A stretch of DNA of 64,000 nucleotides from SM1-73 sp964588305 (lineage in GTDB: Bacteria; Zixibacteria; MSB-5A5; SM1-73). Each line of letters opens with the position of its first letter. Position 1 is the first letter of the stretch. Where the stretch lies: positions 1 to 64,000 of the forward strand of contig CAZPOP010000012.1 of NCBI GenBank assembly GCA_964588305.1. The letters run 5' to 3'. The notes under the pieces were generated by a model, which saw only the letters and a program-made list of their open reading frames with translations, was not told the origin of the DNA and did not search any database. The translations under genes and the position numbers were made by a program. Below, piece by piece: positions 15,832-25,381 of the stretch.

Positions 15832-16719
15832 CTAGATGAATTCTCCCTTCGCGATCATTACAACTTTTCCGCCGACGAAGACGTCTATCTCATTCTTCTT
15901 GTCTTCTGCTCTTAAGAGGAGGAGAGAAGGTCTTCCTATTTCGTAACCCTGTTCAACACGGATGTCTATTCGATCCTTTCCGAAATAGCGGTGTTTGACC
16001 AGATACCCGGCCAGGCAGCCGTTTGCTGATCCCGTAGCCGGATCCTCGGGCACGCCATAGTAATCAGCAAAGACGCGAACGTTGAGTTGATTCTGTTTGT
16101 CGTAAGTCTCCGGACAAAAGATGAGTATGGCTTTGGCTTCGGTGTCTTTGATCAACTCGAAATATTTGTCTTTGTCGATTCTTGCCTGCTTCACCGCATT
16201 CAGAGTCCTCAGTGGAACCATGATGAAGGGCGTTCCCGTGGAGACCTCCTGGATGGGTGATCTGTCGTCTATTGCACTTCGATCCAGGCATAGAATCTCT
16301 GAAGTCTTCTCCAGACCGAAAATCCGCCCAAATTCGGGAGCTTTTTGCTTCATCCACATGATGTCTACTTCCTTGCCGCTGTATTTGAAATCCACCGGAA
16401 TCTGCCCGACCTTAAGATTAAGGACCACCTGCTCAACAGGCTCTTTGATGATCTCCTGCTGTATCACATAGGCGGTCCCCAAAGTGGGATGACCAGCAAA
16501 TGGAATCTCATATTCCGGCGTGAAAATGCGAACGTCATAACCCCCGTCTCGTTTCTCTTCGGATACAATAAACGTCGTTTCGGAAAAGTGCATTTCCTTG
16601 GCAAACTCCTGCATTTCAGTATCAGATAATCCCTTCGTGTCTCTGAAGACTGCGAGTTGGTTGCCTGCATACTTTCGTTCAGCAAAAACATCCACTATAT
16701 AGAAGGTGCGCTCCGTCAT
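15832..16719 (-). CDS. PhzF family isomerase/epimerase
   Basis: Cytosolic protein of the PhzF/DapF-like fold, 295 residues, full length. Family members isomerise small hydroxy or amino acids; the substrate of this one is not known and the name does not mean phenazine is made. The N-terminus YIVDVFAERKYAGNQLAVF is typical, the catalytic glutamate is Glu47 in MHFSETTFI, and the second half-site is DPATGSANGCLAGYL. EIPFAGHPTLGTAYV is the paired glycine-rich loop. It is transcribed alone between a repeat-rich gap and the pyruvate kinase gene. Confidence 0.9.
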   Translation of the reverse strand: MTERTFYIVDVFAERKYAGNQLAVFRDTKGLSDTEMQEFAKEMHFSETTFIVSEEKRDGGYDVRIFTPEYEIPFAGHPTLGTAYVIQQEIIKEPVEQVVLNLKVGQIPVDFKYSGKEVDIMWMKQKAPEFGRIFGLEKTSEILCLDRSAIDDRSPIQEVSTGTPFIMVPLRTLNAVKQARIDKDKYFELIKDTEAKAILIFCPETYDKQNQLNVRVFADYYGVPEDPATGSANGCLAGYLVKHRYFGKDRIDIRVEQGYEIGRPSLLLLRAEDKKNEIDVFVGGKVVMIAKGEFI

Positions 16720-16852
16720 TTTGATTTCCTCCGTTAGAGTGTCCTCGACCAGAAGTCTCAGATCACCTTCCCGTCGACTGTTCCCGCCGGTGTGTTAACC
16801 TGGGTTGATTCGCTTTGGCCAAGAAAAGACGGCGGCAAGGTGCAGTCCATCT

Positions 16853-18274
16853 CTAAAGAATGTCCGCCTTGATCATATTAGTGGTGCCGGGTACGCCCAC
16901 CGGTATGCCTGCCACCATCACCACCCTGTCCCCCGGCTTAGCCAGGCCGGATTTGAGCACGGCGCTCTTTGCCTCAGCAATCATCTTGTCGGTGTTTTGG
17001 GCCTCTGCGATCTGAATCGGATAGGTGCCCCAAAGGAGCATGGCTTGAAGCAGCGTGTTTTCGTACGGGCTTGCCACTATGATGGTGGCCTGGGGTCGAT
17101 ATTTCGCCACCAGCCTGGCGGTTTGACCTGATCTGGTGCAGCAGATTATCGCCTGCGCGCCGATTCCCAGAGCAGTGTGGCAGGCGGCGTGAGCGATGGC
17201 GTCTTCGACATCGGTTGTGATTATGGTTCGTTTGCTTCTGAACTGCTCCGGGTAGTCGATGCTCTGTTCGGTTGCGAAGGCCACGTCAGCCATGGTTCTG
17301 GCCGCCTTCACCGGATATCTGCCGGCTGCGGTTTCGCCGGAGAGCATCACAGCATCGGTGCCGTCGAAGATTGCGTTGGCGACGTCGGCGACCTCAGCTC
17401 TTGTGGGTCGAGGACTTGACATCATCGACTCCAACATCTGGGTGGCAGTTATCACCGGTTTTCCGGCAAGATTTGCCCTTTTTATAACATCCTTTTGCAC
17501 CAGCGGCACCTGCTGGATGGGTATCTCCAGTCCCAGGTCCCCTCTGGCTATCATGATGCCGTCAGCTTCATCCAGTATTCTGTCAAGATCGTCCAAAGCT
17601 TCGCGTTTTTCGAGCTTGACTACCACCGGGATTTCCGAGCCGTTTTGTTTGATTATCGATTTGAGGTTTCGAATCTCGTCGGCGCTCCTGACAAAGGACT
17701 GCGCCACCCAGTCGACTTGTTGTTCTATTCCAAAAATCAAGTCCTCTATATCCTTCTGAGTTGGTACCGGCTTTTTGAATGAGACCCCCGGGGCGTTGAT
17801 TCCTTGATTTGAGCGAAGCTCCCCCCCGACTACGACTTCACATTTGATTTGGTCTTCGGTGGTGGAGACAACGCTCAGTTCCAGCTCTCCGTCAGCCAAG
17901 AGTATCCGATCACCGGGTTTAAGAGCTTCCACTAAGTCGGGGGCGTTGATCCAGACCGAAGTCTCATCTCCCACCACCTCTTGGGTGGTGAGTACAAACT
18001 TGGCATGTGGCACCAGTTGGATGAGCCCTTGGGCCAGCTTACCGATCCTCATTTTGGGTCCTGACAGGTCCTGTAAAATCGGTACTGTGCCCCCCAATTG
18101 CTTAGAGACAGTTCTCAGATGGTTCATGACTGCGGCGTGATCCTGGTGTGAGCCGTGCGAGAAGTTCAGACGAGCGACATTCATTCCCGCTTCTATCAGC
18201 GCCTGAAGAGCTGCGGCTGAGCTGCTGGCAGGGCCGATGGTGCATACTATCTTGGTACGCCTGTTTTTCATCAT
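16853..18274 (-). CDS. pyk: Pyruvate kinase
   Basis: Transfers phosphate from phosphoenolpyruvate to ADP, the last step of glycolysis. The 473 residues are full length without the extra C-terminal PEP-utiliser domain of some Gram-positive forms. TKIVCTIGPAS opens the barrel and MNVARLNFSHG follows. The active-site lysine lies in VVVKLEKREAL, and the metal and substrate loop is IMIARGDLGLEIP. The C-terminal domain shows the nucleotide-like fold ending GVPGTTNMIKADIL. The ATG is preceded by GGGAGAG. The next gene downstream is the PhzF-like gene, 133 bp away. Confidence 0.95.
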   Translation of the reverse strand: MMKNRRTKIVCTIGPASSSAAALQALIEAGMNVARLNFSHGSHQDHAAVMNHLRTVSKQLGGTVPILQDLSGPKMRIGKLAQGLIQLVPHAKFVLTTQEVVGDETSVWINAPDLVEALKPGDRILLADGELELSVVSTTEDQIKCEVVVGGELRSNQGINAPGVSFKKPVPTQKDIEDLIFGIEQQVDWVAQSFVRSADEIRNLKSIIKQNGSEIPVVVKLEKREALDDLDRILDEADGIMIARGDLGLEIPIQQVPLVQKDVIKRANLAGKPVITATQMLESMMSSPRPTRAEVADVANAIFDGTDAVMLSGETAAGRYPVKAARTMADVAFATEQSIDYPEQFRSKRTIITTDVEDAIAHAACHTALGIGAQAIICCTRSGQTARLVAKYRPQATIIVASPYENTLLQAMLLWGTYPIQIAEAQNTDKMIAEAKSAVLKSGLAKPGDRVVMVAGIPVGVPGTTNMIKADIL

Positions 18275-18302
18275 CAGTGACTCTCCCTTGAGTTGTATGC
18301 AG

Positions 18303-18986
18303 TCACTTCTGTTGGAACAGAGACTTCAGAGCGTCGAGACGACCATATACAATGAGTTTATCTCCCTCCCTTACCGTCTCCTCTGCTTTGGGAGTAGGAA
18401 TCCAATTCTTGTCCCTTTCTATGCCCAATACCAATATCCCCTGCTTAGTCAATTCACATTGGGAGAGAGAGGTCCCGACGATGGAAGAATCTTCCTTTAT
18501 CGTGGCTCGCACCAGGCCAAAGCCTTCGACCAGGTGAAGGAGATCCTCGGATGCCTCTTCCTCTAGTAAAGGCCGGGATTTTGTGAGCTTTTCCTCTACA
18601 TAGCTTTCCCATCTTCTTATGAATCCCTTGTGCGTTGCGATCTTGTAAATCACAAAGATCCCTGCAGCAAGAATCACAACGTTAATGGGCACCTGAAAAC
18701 CCTTGCTGCTGGCAAGGGAGGAGGTGCCGGTGACTATGACCGTGACGATTCCTGCATTGCCCAGTATCATGAGCCAACTGACAATCCGCCGCCTCTTGGG
18801 ATGAGTAACCATAAATTCCGCCTCCCTGGTGGTGAATCCCGTGCCGCTGAATGCCGAGAGTGCCTGAAACCTCGCCCTCTTCTCATCCATCCCGGTCATC
18901 ATCAAGGCGATGGCGGCTGCTCTTACTATGAGAAAAGAGAAGAATACCACCAGCAGAGTTGGCAAGAGAAAATAGATTCCGCCCAT
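18303..18986 (-). CDS. Membrane protein with C-terminal TrkA-C (RCK_C) domain
   Basis: Probably an ion-transport or ion-sensing membrane protein. The start is the ATG at 18984-18986, spaced correctly behind AGGAGGTAATG, giving 227 residues. Membrane segments lie at about 2-28, 70-90 and 98-118. Between the first two is FQALSAFSGTGFTTREAE, which recalls the pore-loop glycines of TrkH/KtrB potassium channels. Residues about 150-225 form a TrkA-C domain (GLVRATIKEDSSIVGTSL; ILVLGIERD; GDKLIVYGR), known to bind small ligands that gate transport. No TrkA-N domain is present. The pyk gene follows 28 bp downstream. Confidence 0.75.
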   Translation of the reverse strand: MGGIYFLLPTLLVVFFSFLIVRAAAIALMMTGMDEKRARFQALSAFSGTGFTTREAEFMVTHPKRRRIVSWLMILGNAGIVTVIVTGTSSLASSKGFQVPINVVILAAGIFVIYKIATHKGFIRRWESYVEEKLTKSRPLLEEEASEDLLHLVEGFGLVRATIKEDSSIVGTSLSQCELTKQGILVLGIERDKNWIPTPKAEETVREGDKLIVYGRLDALKSLFQQK

Positions 18987-19057
18987 AGTCATTACCTCCT
19001 AACAGTAAACCATTTTCCTCTTCAGAAAGAACATTAGACTCGCGGCATCGGACAAAA

Positions 19058-20851
19058 CTAAAACGCTTGTCCCATGTTGAAATACAGTTTGGCCTGTGGT
19101 TCTCCCTCTTTGGGTCCCAGATTGATCCCGTAATCAAGACGCGCGATTCCGATGGGTGTATTTGCGCGAAGGCCAAGTCCAGCGCAGGTTCGAAGGTCGC
19201 CGAAATGGAAGTCCTCCGGTTTCGTCCACACATTTCCGACGTCAGCGAAGAATGCCAAGCCTATCATCTTATAGAGAGACTGGCGAATCTCCAATAGGTT
19301 CCACGCAACCTTCAGTCTTCCGCCGATCGGATCTCGCTCTTTGTCCAGGGGGCCGACCAACTGATAGCCAAATCCCCTAAGGGAATTGGGCCCACCGGCG
19401 TAGAAGCGTTCGTTTAAGGGGATGTCCTTGGAGGTGCCGAAGAAGTCCATCCATCCAATCTCCAGCGCAGTAGCAACAATTGTCGAGGGCTTCCAGGGAT
19501 AGAAATATTTGAATCGTCCGATAGATCTCACGAAGGTATCGGTGCCTCTCAAAAACGATCCCGCCAGCTCGTTGTTCCATTCCAGATAAGTACCATGTTT
19601 TGAGTTGAACAGATTATCCCGCGTATCGTGGATTAGGGACAGCATGAGGCTTCGGACGTTGGTCTTCAGCTCCGTTGGAATTGGACTGACCTGGACGTTG
19701 CTGAGTTTTGCGTCCTCGTATCGATAAGTCAGGGAGGCCGTGGAACGCTTTCCAAACGTTCTTCCGACAACCAGCCTCCCACCTTTTCGGGTGAGATCAT
19801 AGCCTGGTTCCTCCAGATATTCGAGCAAAAGATTGACATCGGTGCGCCAGCGAAAACCGAAAGTCCAGGGTTCGGTAAATGAAGCCTCTATGCCGCGCCC
19901 GACAAAGCTTATTTTTGTGGTCAGTCCGGCCTTAAGGGCAGTTCCCGCCAAATTGGTGTTAAAGACCTCAACTCTTGTGCGGGCCCTTTCCACAGATCCG
20001 TATCCCACGGCAAGGTTAAACTCGAGAGACTCGTTTTCTTGTAATTGGACCAGGACATCCTTTGTGGTGGAATCGCCATTTGCCGGAGGCTGGGGACGAA
20101 TGAAGACACTTTGGAACAATCCGGTCAGATATAATCTTCGTTGAGACTCCAGGAGGCGGGAGTAGTTGATCACTTCTCCCCGGCGGAAAAGCAGTTCTCG
20201 CCTTACTACCCTGGGTCTGGTTTTTTTCGACCCTTCAAGATGAATTTCGCCAATGGTGAATTGAGTTTTTTCCTGAATGCCGAAATCAATTAGGGCCCGA
20301 TGAGTCTCCGAGTTGATGCGAATGTCCGGCTTGACCTCGGCCTCCAGGTAACCTTTATTAGCATAGAGGCTCAGAATGGATAACGAGGCATCCTGAATTT
20401 TCATCCTCTTGAAAGGCTCTCCCGCTTTAATCCCGATTTTCCGCAGAAGCAAGCTATCGGCAAACACAACGTTGCCAAACACGGCTACACCTTCCACCCG
20501 CGTCAGTTCACCCTCGGAGATCCGGATGTAGACGTGAACCACCCATTCAGTTGAATCGATATTTACCAGCGTATCTGTGATCTCTGCGTCCAAGTAGCCG
20601 TTCTGCTGGTAGAACAACGTGACATTTTCAAGATCATCGTGGAAAATCTGAGGATAATAGTGGGAACGGGACAAAAATCTGGAGGGACGGGTAAGCATGA
20701 CTTTTTTCAAATCCTGATAGCTAAACGCCTGATTACCTTCGAAAGTGACGGACCTCACTTTGAGCTTCTTGGGTGCCTCCTTGCTCAAGGCAGGAGATCC
20801 CAGAAGAAACGATAAAAAGACAAACACAAAAACAGACTTCAGGTGATTCAT
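19058..20851 (-). CDS. Omp85 family outer-membrane protein (BamA/TamA-like)
   Basis: Outer-membrane beta-barrel of the Omp85 superfamily. The start is the ATG at 20849-20851 within ATGA, overlapping the tamB stop by four bases. It opens a clear signal peptide (SVFVFVFLSFLLGSPALS). Residues about 25-250 hold POTRA repeats (VRSVTFEGNQAF; VEGVAVFGNVVFADSLLLRK; FTIGEIHLEGSKKT). Then a 16-strand-type barrel follows with the conserved GPNSLRGFGYQLVGP loop and a last strand ending in phenylalanine (LYFNMGQAF). The coupling with tamB argues for a TamA-like partner in the translocation and assembly module, though FCB lineages also pair BamA-like proteins this way. Confidence 0.9.
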   Translation of the reverse strand: MNHLKSVFVFVFLSFLLGSPALSKEAPKKLKVRSVTFEGNQAFSYQDLKKVMLTRPSRFLSRSHYYPQIFHDDLENVTLFYQQNGYLDAEITDTLVNIDSTEWVVHVYIRISEGELTRVEGVAVFGNVVFADSLLLRKIGIKAGEPFKRMKIQDASLSILSLYANKGYLEAEVKPDIRINSETHRALIDFGIQEKTQFTIGEIHLEGSKKTRPRVVRRELLFRRGEVINYSRLLESQRRLYLTGLFQSVFIRPQPPANGDSTTKDVLVQLQENESLEFNLAVGYGSVERARTRVEVFNTNLAGTALKAGLTTKISFVGRGIEASFTEPWTFGFRWRTDVNLLLEYLEEPGYDLTRKGGRLVVGRTFGKRSTASLTYRYEDAKLSNVQVSPIPTELKTNVRSLMLSLIHDTRDNLFNSKHGTYLEWNNELAGSFLRGTDTFVRSIGRFKYFYPWKPSTIVATALEIGWMDFFGTSKDIPLNERFYAGGPNSLRGFGYQLVGPLDKERDPIGGRLKVAWNLLEIRQSLYKMIGLAFFADVGNVWTKPEDFHFGDLRTCAGLGLRANTPIGIARLDYGINLGPKEGEPQAKLYFNMGQAF

Positions 20852-23800
20852 TTGTATCTCAATCGGTATTTCAAATTCATGCCCGCACGGCCTTGTTGAT
20901 CGGTCTCGCCTTCCAGCGAGAAATGCTTGGAGAGCCAATAGTCTAAGCGGAAACGGTTCTCATTGGAGTGGCCAACGGTAGTGGTATAGGTGATCTCCAT
21001 TCGAGATGAGATTTTCTTGGAAGCAAGCAACTGTGGCCCCCAGGATCGGTCGAAGCTGAACAGATTTCCCTCAATGGTAAACTGATCCAGCCCCAACAGA
21101 CCACCCACCTTTTGGGAAGTATAGCCTGCAACCCTCTGACTGGAAATGGACTGTGCTCGTTCTTTCAGGACGGCCGAGATTGAAGCATCCTTGCCTTCCG
21201 CATCCTTGCCAGACAACTGATCGCGGGTGGCACCAAGGGTAAGCAGGGAGACGATGTTAGATTTGTCCAAGGGGGGCTCCGATGCGAGCTCCACCACCAC
21301 CTCGTCCAACGGACCGGTGATGGCAAGAGTGATAACGTAAGGCGTCGGCTCGGTGGCTTGATAACTTGTGACTGTGGTTTGCGCTTTGAAATCGATAATC
21401 GGGTTTAAACGATCAGGATCGATGAAATCCACTACTCCTTGTTTGATTTTGAACTTGCGATCGATATACAGCACGTATCCTTCTTCCACACTAACACGTC
21501 CGGTCAGGTTGGGCTGCTCCGGAGAACCTACAACACCTAACTCCGTGTGCAAGCGCAGCCGAGCCAGGTTGTTATCCACCCAGATATTTTCGCTTTCTCG
21601 CAAACGAACGTTCAGTCGGGTTTGCTGCAGGAAAGGGGGCAGTTCCTGTTTTGGCCTTTCCACGGCTTGTGCCAAGGGCAAAATGGACTGCGGCCTGAAA
21701 TTTGCGAGCACGCGCGTTTCGTCCAGAACGATGTCTCCATCCAATAGATAGTAGTTGTTCTGATTCTTGTAGCTCAACTGGGCAGACCTGACGGTAAGGA
21801 TTATCTCTTTGGGACGATTGATCCTTACGTTGTTTATGCTAGCCTGTAGGTTCGCACTCTCCAGTTCTCCCCGGTCGTGCGTTAGATTGCCGGAGAAGAG
21901 AATGGTTCCTTCGTTCATTCGCATGAAGAAGGAGTCGACCTTAACTTCCTTTTGATTGAAATCCAGCCTGATAGTACCTTCACTGAAAGGAGCGTCAAGC
22001 CATGATGGCTGAGCCATGAGTTCACTGATTTCTAAATGACCGTCCAGCTGCGGATCTGTGGTCAAACCACTCAGGGTCAATTCTGTGTTCAGCGCTCCGG
22101 AGAGCTGCGTGAAGTCCGGGAAGAACGGCTGCAAGAGTGAAAGATCCATCTGTTTAATTCGGGCAGCCATCTCTACTGAATCCTGCGAGACGATTCCATT
22201 TGCAGTTATGACGCCAAAATTCGATATGGCCAGATCCATTTGCAGGTCGAACCGCTGCCACTGGAAAGCCGTAATGCGCCCCTGCAGATGAAAAGGGGTT
22301 TCCCGAATTATACCATCCACCTTTTGAATACTTAGAGTGGAATCTTCTAAGGAAAGAGCGACATTGATGTGCTGGATTGCCGGCGCATTCGGACCAGTTT
22401 CAACCATGCCATCTTGGACCGCCAGGGTGCCGACCGGATGGGGATTGGCCAGGGTACCGTCCCAGCTCAAATCATACGAACCACGACCGGCAAGACTTAT
22501 TTCCGGAGCCAAGAGGGGGCCAATCAGCCGAAGGTCAAAATCACTCCCCTGAACTCGACCCTGCAACAGGCTATTATCTGAGATGAAATAGCCGCCGGTC
22601 TCGCTTCTCTCCAATCCTACGATTGCCCTGGCCGAGGAATAATGATCCTTGTCAAATAACTCCAGACGTTCCAGTTGAAATCGATCGTCACCTAAGATGC
22701 AGTGCCCTGTTAGAGAGTCTATCTGGACCAATTGAAAACGAGGCTTCCTGAGGTGAAAATCAATTCCGGCATGAGGCTTGTCCAGATTTCCCGAGAAATC
22801 CAGACCGAACTCGAGCGATCCACCGACATCCAGTGTCTCTGGAAACAGAGACCGCATCTTCTCAAGTTCGAGCTTCTCTCCATTTACTTGCAGGGACAAC
22901 TGGTTTGCCTCAGTCAAAGCAAAGGTCGCTGTTATCTTTCCGGCCCGACGAGCATCGACTAAGCTGTCAATATCTGCTGGGAAATCCAATATCTTATCTC
23001 CCAGATGGTGACTATCGGGCGAGATGTGGAGAAAATCTATCCGGCCTGTTCCGCTGGCAGAGGCCATGTGAAATTCTGCAGATACTTGAATCAGAAGCGA
23101 ATCGCGGCGCAACTGCAGTGGTGAGATATCTATCCTTCCCCCATCCAAAACGATTTTCAGCAATCCTTCATCCAAGCGGATATCACCGAAGCTGGGTTTT
23201 ATCAGGTTAACGGTGACGTCACCGCTAAGGCTGTCTGATGGACCGCTGGCGTACCCGCGATATGTGATCCCTCCTCCGATACTGGAGAGATGGAAAGGCG
23301 GTTGAAGCGTATCGATAGGATCCAGATTTCCGCTAAAACCAAGCTTGCCCAGGTAAGCTCGTCCACCTCGATAGGCGAAGGTGGCCACCAGGCTGTCCAT
23401 GGGAAAATTCTGGTATGCTATATCTTTTGCTTTTATCTCGGCTTCAATCTCGGGCGAATCCAGACTTCCTCCAACAACCCCCTGCACCCGAAGATCACCG
23501 GTTAACTCGGACAAATCGGCTAATCCGGCCAGAGGCCCAATCTGCGGTATGTTAGCGGAGAACTCTCCCTGCAGGCGCTGGTCGCTCAATTTTACTTTGC
23601 CAAAGATTTCGGAGTCCTGTTGATGGAAGCGGAAGTGAGCCAAACCCTTTTGAAAAGACAACTCAGCAGACACATCGGGCAGCGACTTGGAATAATACCT
23701 TATTTGGCCTAATTGCGCTTTCGCCGAAATGTCCCACTCCTTGGGATCCTGGGACTCGCCCGAAGCGGAAAGTTGAGCCCGAACTTTACCCTGATATGGT

Positions 23801-24960
23801 GAGGCTTCCTGATATAGATATTGCCACACCTTTGCCAGATCAACCGCTTCCGCCGACAGGGAGAGTCGGTAATCTGGAGGATCGTTGGTAGAGAATTCAC
23901 CCTGAGCAGAAACTGTCCCTCCGAAGACTTGCAGGCTCAACTGAGTTAACCTGACCGAATCGGGTTCGAGTTCTGCGTGCACCAAGATATCACGAACCTG
24001 AGTTTGAGAGATGTCCAGTACCGGAAAACTAACCCGGACATCCAGCTTGGGGTGTTCCGTGGTTCCGTGTGCGTGCACAGCCAAATTCAGATCACCATTT
24101 ATCGGGGGTCTCATGTCGGAAAAATGCTCGCGGGCAGCTTGTACCAGGCGACCGGGATTTCCCTTGAGAGAGAAATCAGCCCGGATGGAAGTCGAATCAT
24201 ACAGAGGGAAAGCTGCCCCGCTTCCCGTGAGCTGCAGGTCCGAAACGTGCACAGAAACTGAGTCGAGACGCAGCTCCTGTGTGCTGATAAGGCCTTGGAG
24301 CGCCAGCTGTGTGGCTGCGATTGGAAAGCCCTGGTATTCTGCTGTGGTTGAGTCCACTGAAACACGATAGTGATAGCTTTCCTGCGCCTTGGCCTCGACG
24401 ACTAGAGTCAGCCCGCTGATAGAGACAGACATCTGAGGAGTAGATTCGTCAACATACTTGATCCTCCCGTTGCCCAGTTTCAATTCCCTAAATGGTAACG
24501 GAAGGGGTATGAGTACAGAATCCGTCGTACTGCCGGTTTTCTCGGCTGAATCCAACAAGGGGAGGTTGTAGGATCCGGAACTGTCCTTTTTGAGGCTAAG
24601 GATCAACCCGTCAATATTCAGAGAATCAGCTGAAAGCCCCCGGAAGAGCAGATCCATCAGCGAATAGCGGGCTCTGGCGTAAGGCAGGCTGAGAAAGGAA
24701 ACCGTATCGCCGGCGTGCACGCGGAAGATTTCAACATCTTGTATCTGGAGGCGGGAGAGGAGATTGGTTTCCAGTTTCCCGATCTGCACCTCCTGCCCCA
24801 GCAAATCCCGCAGCTTTGACTCAGCTATTCCTTTGATGATCTTCTCACCAGGCGAGAGGGTGAGCACAAATAGCAGGAGCACAATGGCTGCACAGACAGA
24901 CAGCATTACCGCTGCCAGCCAACGGACTATCCGCTTCCCTGCCGGCCTTTTATCTTTCAT
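20848..24960 (-). CDS. tamB: TamB family translocation/assembly module protein
   Basis: Very long inner-membrane-anchored protein that spans the periplasm and works with the Omp85 partner encoded next, in outer-membrane protein assembly or lipid transport. I start at the ATG at 24958-24960 (1370 residues). One membrane anchor (LAAVMLSVCAAIVLLLFVLTL) near the N-terminus is followed by about 1300 residues of repeating beta strands, as expected for the hydrophobic-groove fold. The C-terminal TamB (DUF490) domain is clear from about 1040 (NLTGRVSVEEGYVLYIDRKF, PSL-type strands, NIVSLLTLGATRDQL) and ends RLRYK. It overlaps the Omp85 gene by ATGA, so the two are translated together. Confidence 0.9.
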   Translation of the reverse strand: MKDKRPAGKRIVRWLAAVMLSVCAAIVLLLFVLTLSPGEKIIKGIAESKLRDLLGQEVQIGKLETNLLSRLQIQDVEIFRVHAGDTVSFLSLPYARARYSLMDLLFRGLSADSLNIDGLILSLKKDSSGSYNLPLLDSAEKTGSTTDSVLIPLPLPFRELKLGNGRIKYVDESTPQMSVSISGLTLVVEAKAQESYHYRVSVDSTTAEYQGFPIAATQLALQGLISTQELRLDSVSVHVSDLQLTGSGAAFPLYDSTSIRADFSLKGNPGRLVQAAREHFSDMRPPINGDLNLAVHAHGTTEHPKLDVRVSFPVLDISQTQVRDILVHAELEPDSVRLTQLSLQVFGGTVSAQGEFSTNDPPDYRLSLSAEAVDLAKVWQYLYQEASPYQGKVRAQLSASGESQDPKEWDISAKAQLGQIRYYSKSLPDVSAELSFQKGLAHFRFHQQDSEIFGKVKLSDQRLQGEFSANIPQIGPLAGLADLSELTGDLRVQGVVGGSLDSPEIEAEIKAKDIAYQNFPMDSLVATFAYRGGRAYLGKLGFSGNLDPIDTLQPPFHLSSIGGGITYRGYASGPSDSLSGDVTVNLIKPSFGDIRLDEGLLKIVLDGGRIDISPLQLRRDSLLIQVSAEFHMASASGTGRIDFLHISPDSHHLGDKILDFPADIDSLVDARRAGKITATFALTEANQLSLQVNGEKLELEKMRSLFPETLDVGGSLEFGLDFSGNLDKPHAGIDFHLRKPRFQLVQIDSLTGHCILGDDRFQLERLELFDKDHYSSARAIVGLERSETGGYFISDNSLLQGRVQGSDFDLRLIGPLLAPEISLAGRGSYDLSWDGTLANPHPVGTLAVQDGMVETGPNAPAIQHINVALSLEDSTLSIQKVDGIIRETPFHLQGRITAFQWQRFDLQMDLAISNFGVITANGIVSQDSVEMAARIKQMDLSLLQPFFPDFTQLSGALNTELTLSGLTTDPQLDGHLEISELMAQPSWLDAPFSEGTIRLDFNQKEVKVDSFFMRMNEGTILFSGNLTHDRGELESANLQASINNVRINRPKEIILTVRSAQLSYKNQNNYYLLDGDIVLDETRVLANFRPQSILPLAQAVERPKQELPPFLQQTRLNVRLRESENIWVDNNLARLRLHTELGVVGSPEQPNLTGRVSVEEGYVLYIDRKFKIKQGVVDFIDPDRLNPIIDFKAQTTVTSYQATEPTPYVITLAITGPLDEVVVELASEPPLDKSNIVSLLTLGATRDQLSGKDAEGKDASISAVLKERAQSISSQRVAGYTSQKVGGLLGLDQFTIEGNLFSFDRSWGPQLLASKKISSRMEITYTTTVGHSNENRFRLDYWLSKHFSLEGETDQQGRAGMNLKYRLRYK

Positions 24961-25023
24961 GCTGATCCCCAAAAAAGTGAGCCCGACCGCCGATTTGTGG
25001 TAACGAAAGGGTTGACGCCCTTT

Positions 25024-25230
25024 TTACTTATTCTTACGCTCCCTGCCGCCAATGGTGGCAGCAATGTATCCAATAACAATGCCAATGAGCAGTACTACCG
25101 CCAAAAGAATGATACGGGACATACTCATTTCCCAAAAGAGAAATCGCAGGGTTACCACTTGGGTATTCTGCAGGAGAACTATCAAGAACAAGACAAAAAT
25201 GATCAAAATAATGACCGCTTTCGGTTTCAT
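25024..25230 (-). CDS. LapA-like (DUF1049) small membrane protein
   Basis: Sixty-eight residues from the ATG at 25228-25230, behind GGGGAGG. Two membrane helices (AVIILIIFVLFLIVLLQNT; IILLAVVLLIGIVIGYIAA) flank the family signature QNTQVVTLRFLFWEM. In Escherichia coli the relative LapA takes part in controlling lipopolysaccharide synthesis; here that role is only inferred from the domain. The gene sits 63 bp upstream of tamB in the same direction, within the envelope block. Confidence 0.8.
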   Translation of the reverse strand: MKPKAVIILIIFVLFLIVLLQNTQVVTLRFLFWEMSMSRIILLAVVLLIGIVIGYIAATIGGRERKNK

Positions 25231-25381
25231 TGGAAACCTCCCCAATCGATTCAGGTTTCGAGTTTGGCCTTCCGGCTTGCCGAATGGCGCCGACCAATCG
25301 TCAAACCGACGCCCTTTAAGCTATGCGGTATTCGCGGGGCTTCGGAGATGATCATCTTTCCGCAGCCCCATTATCCATACT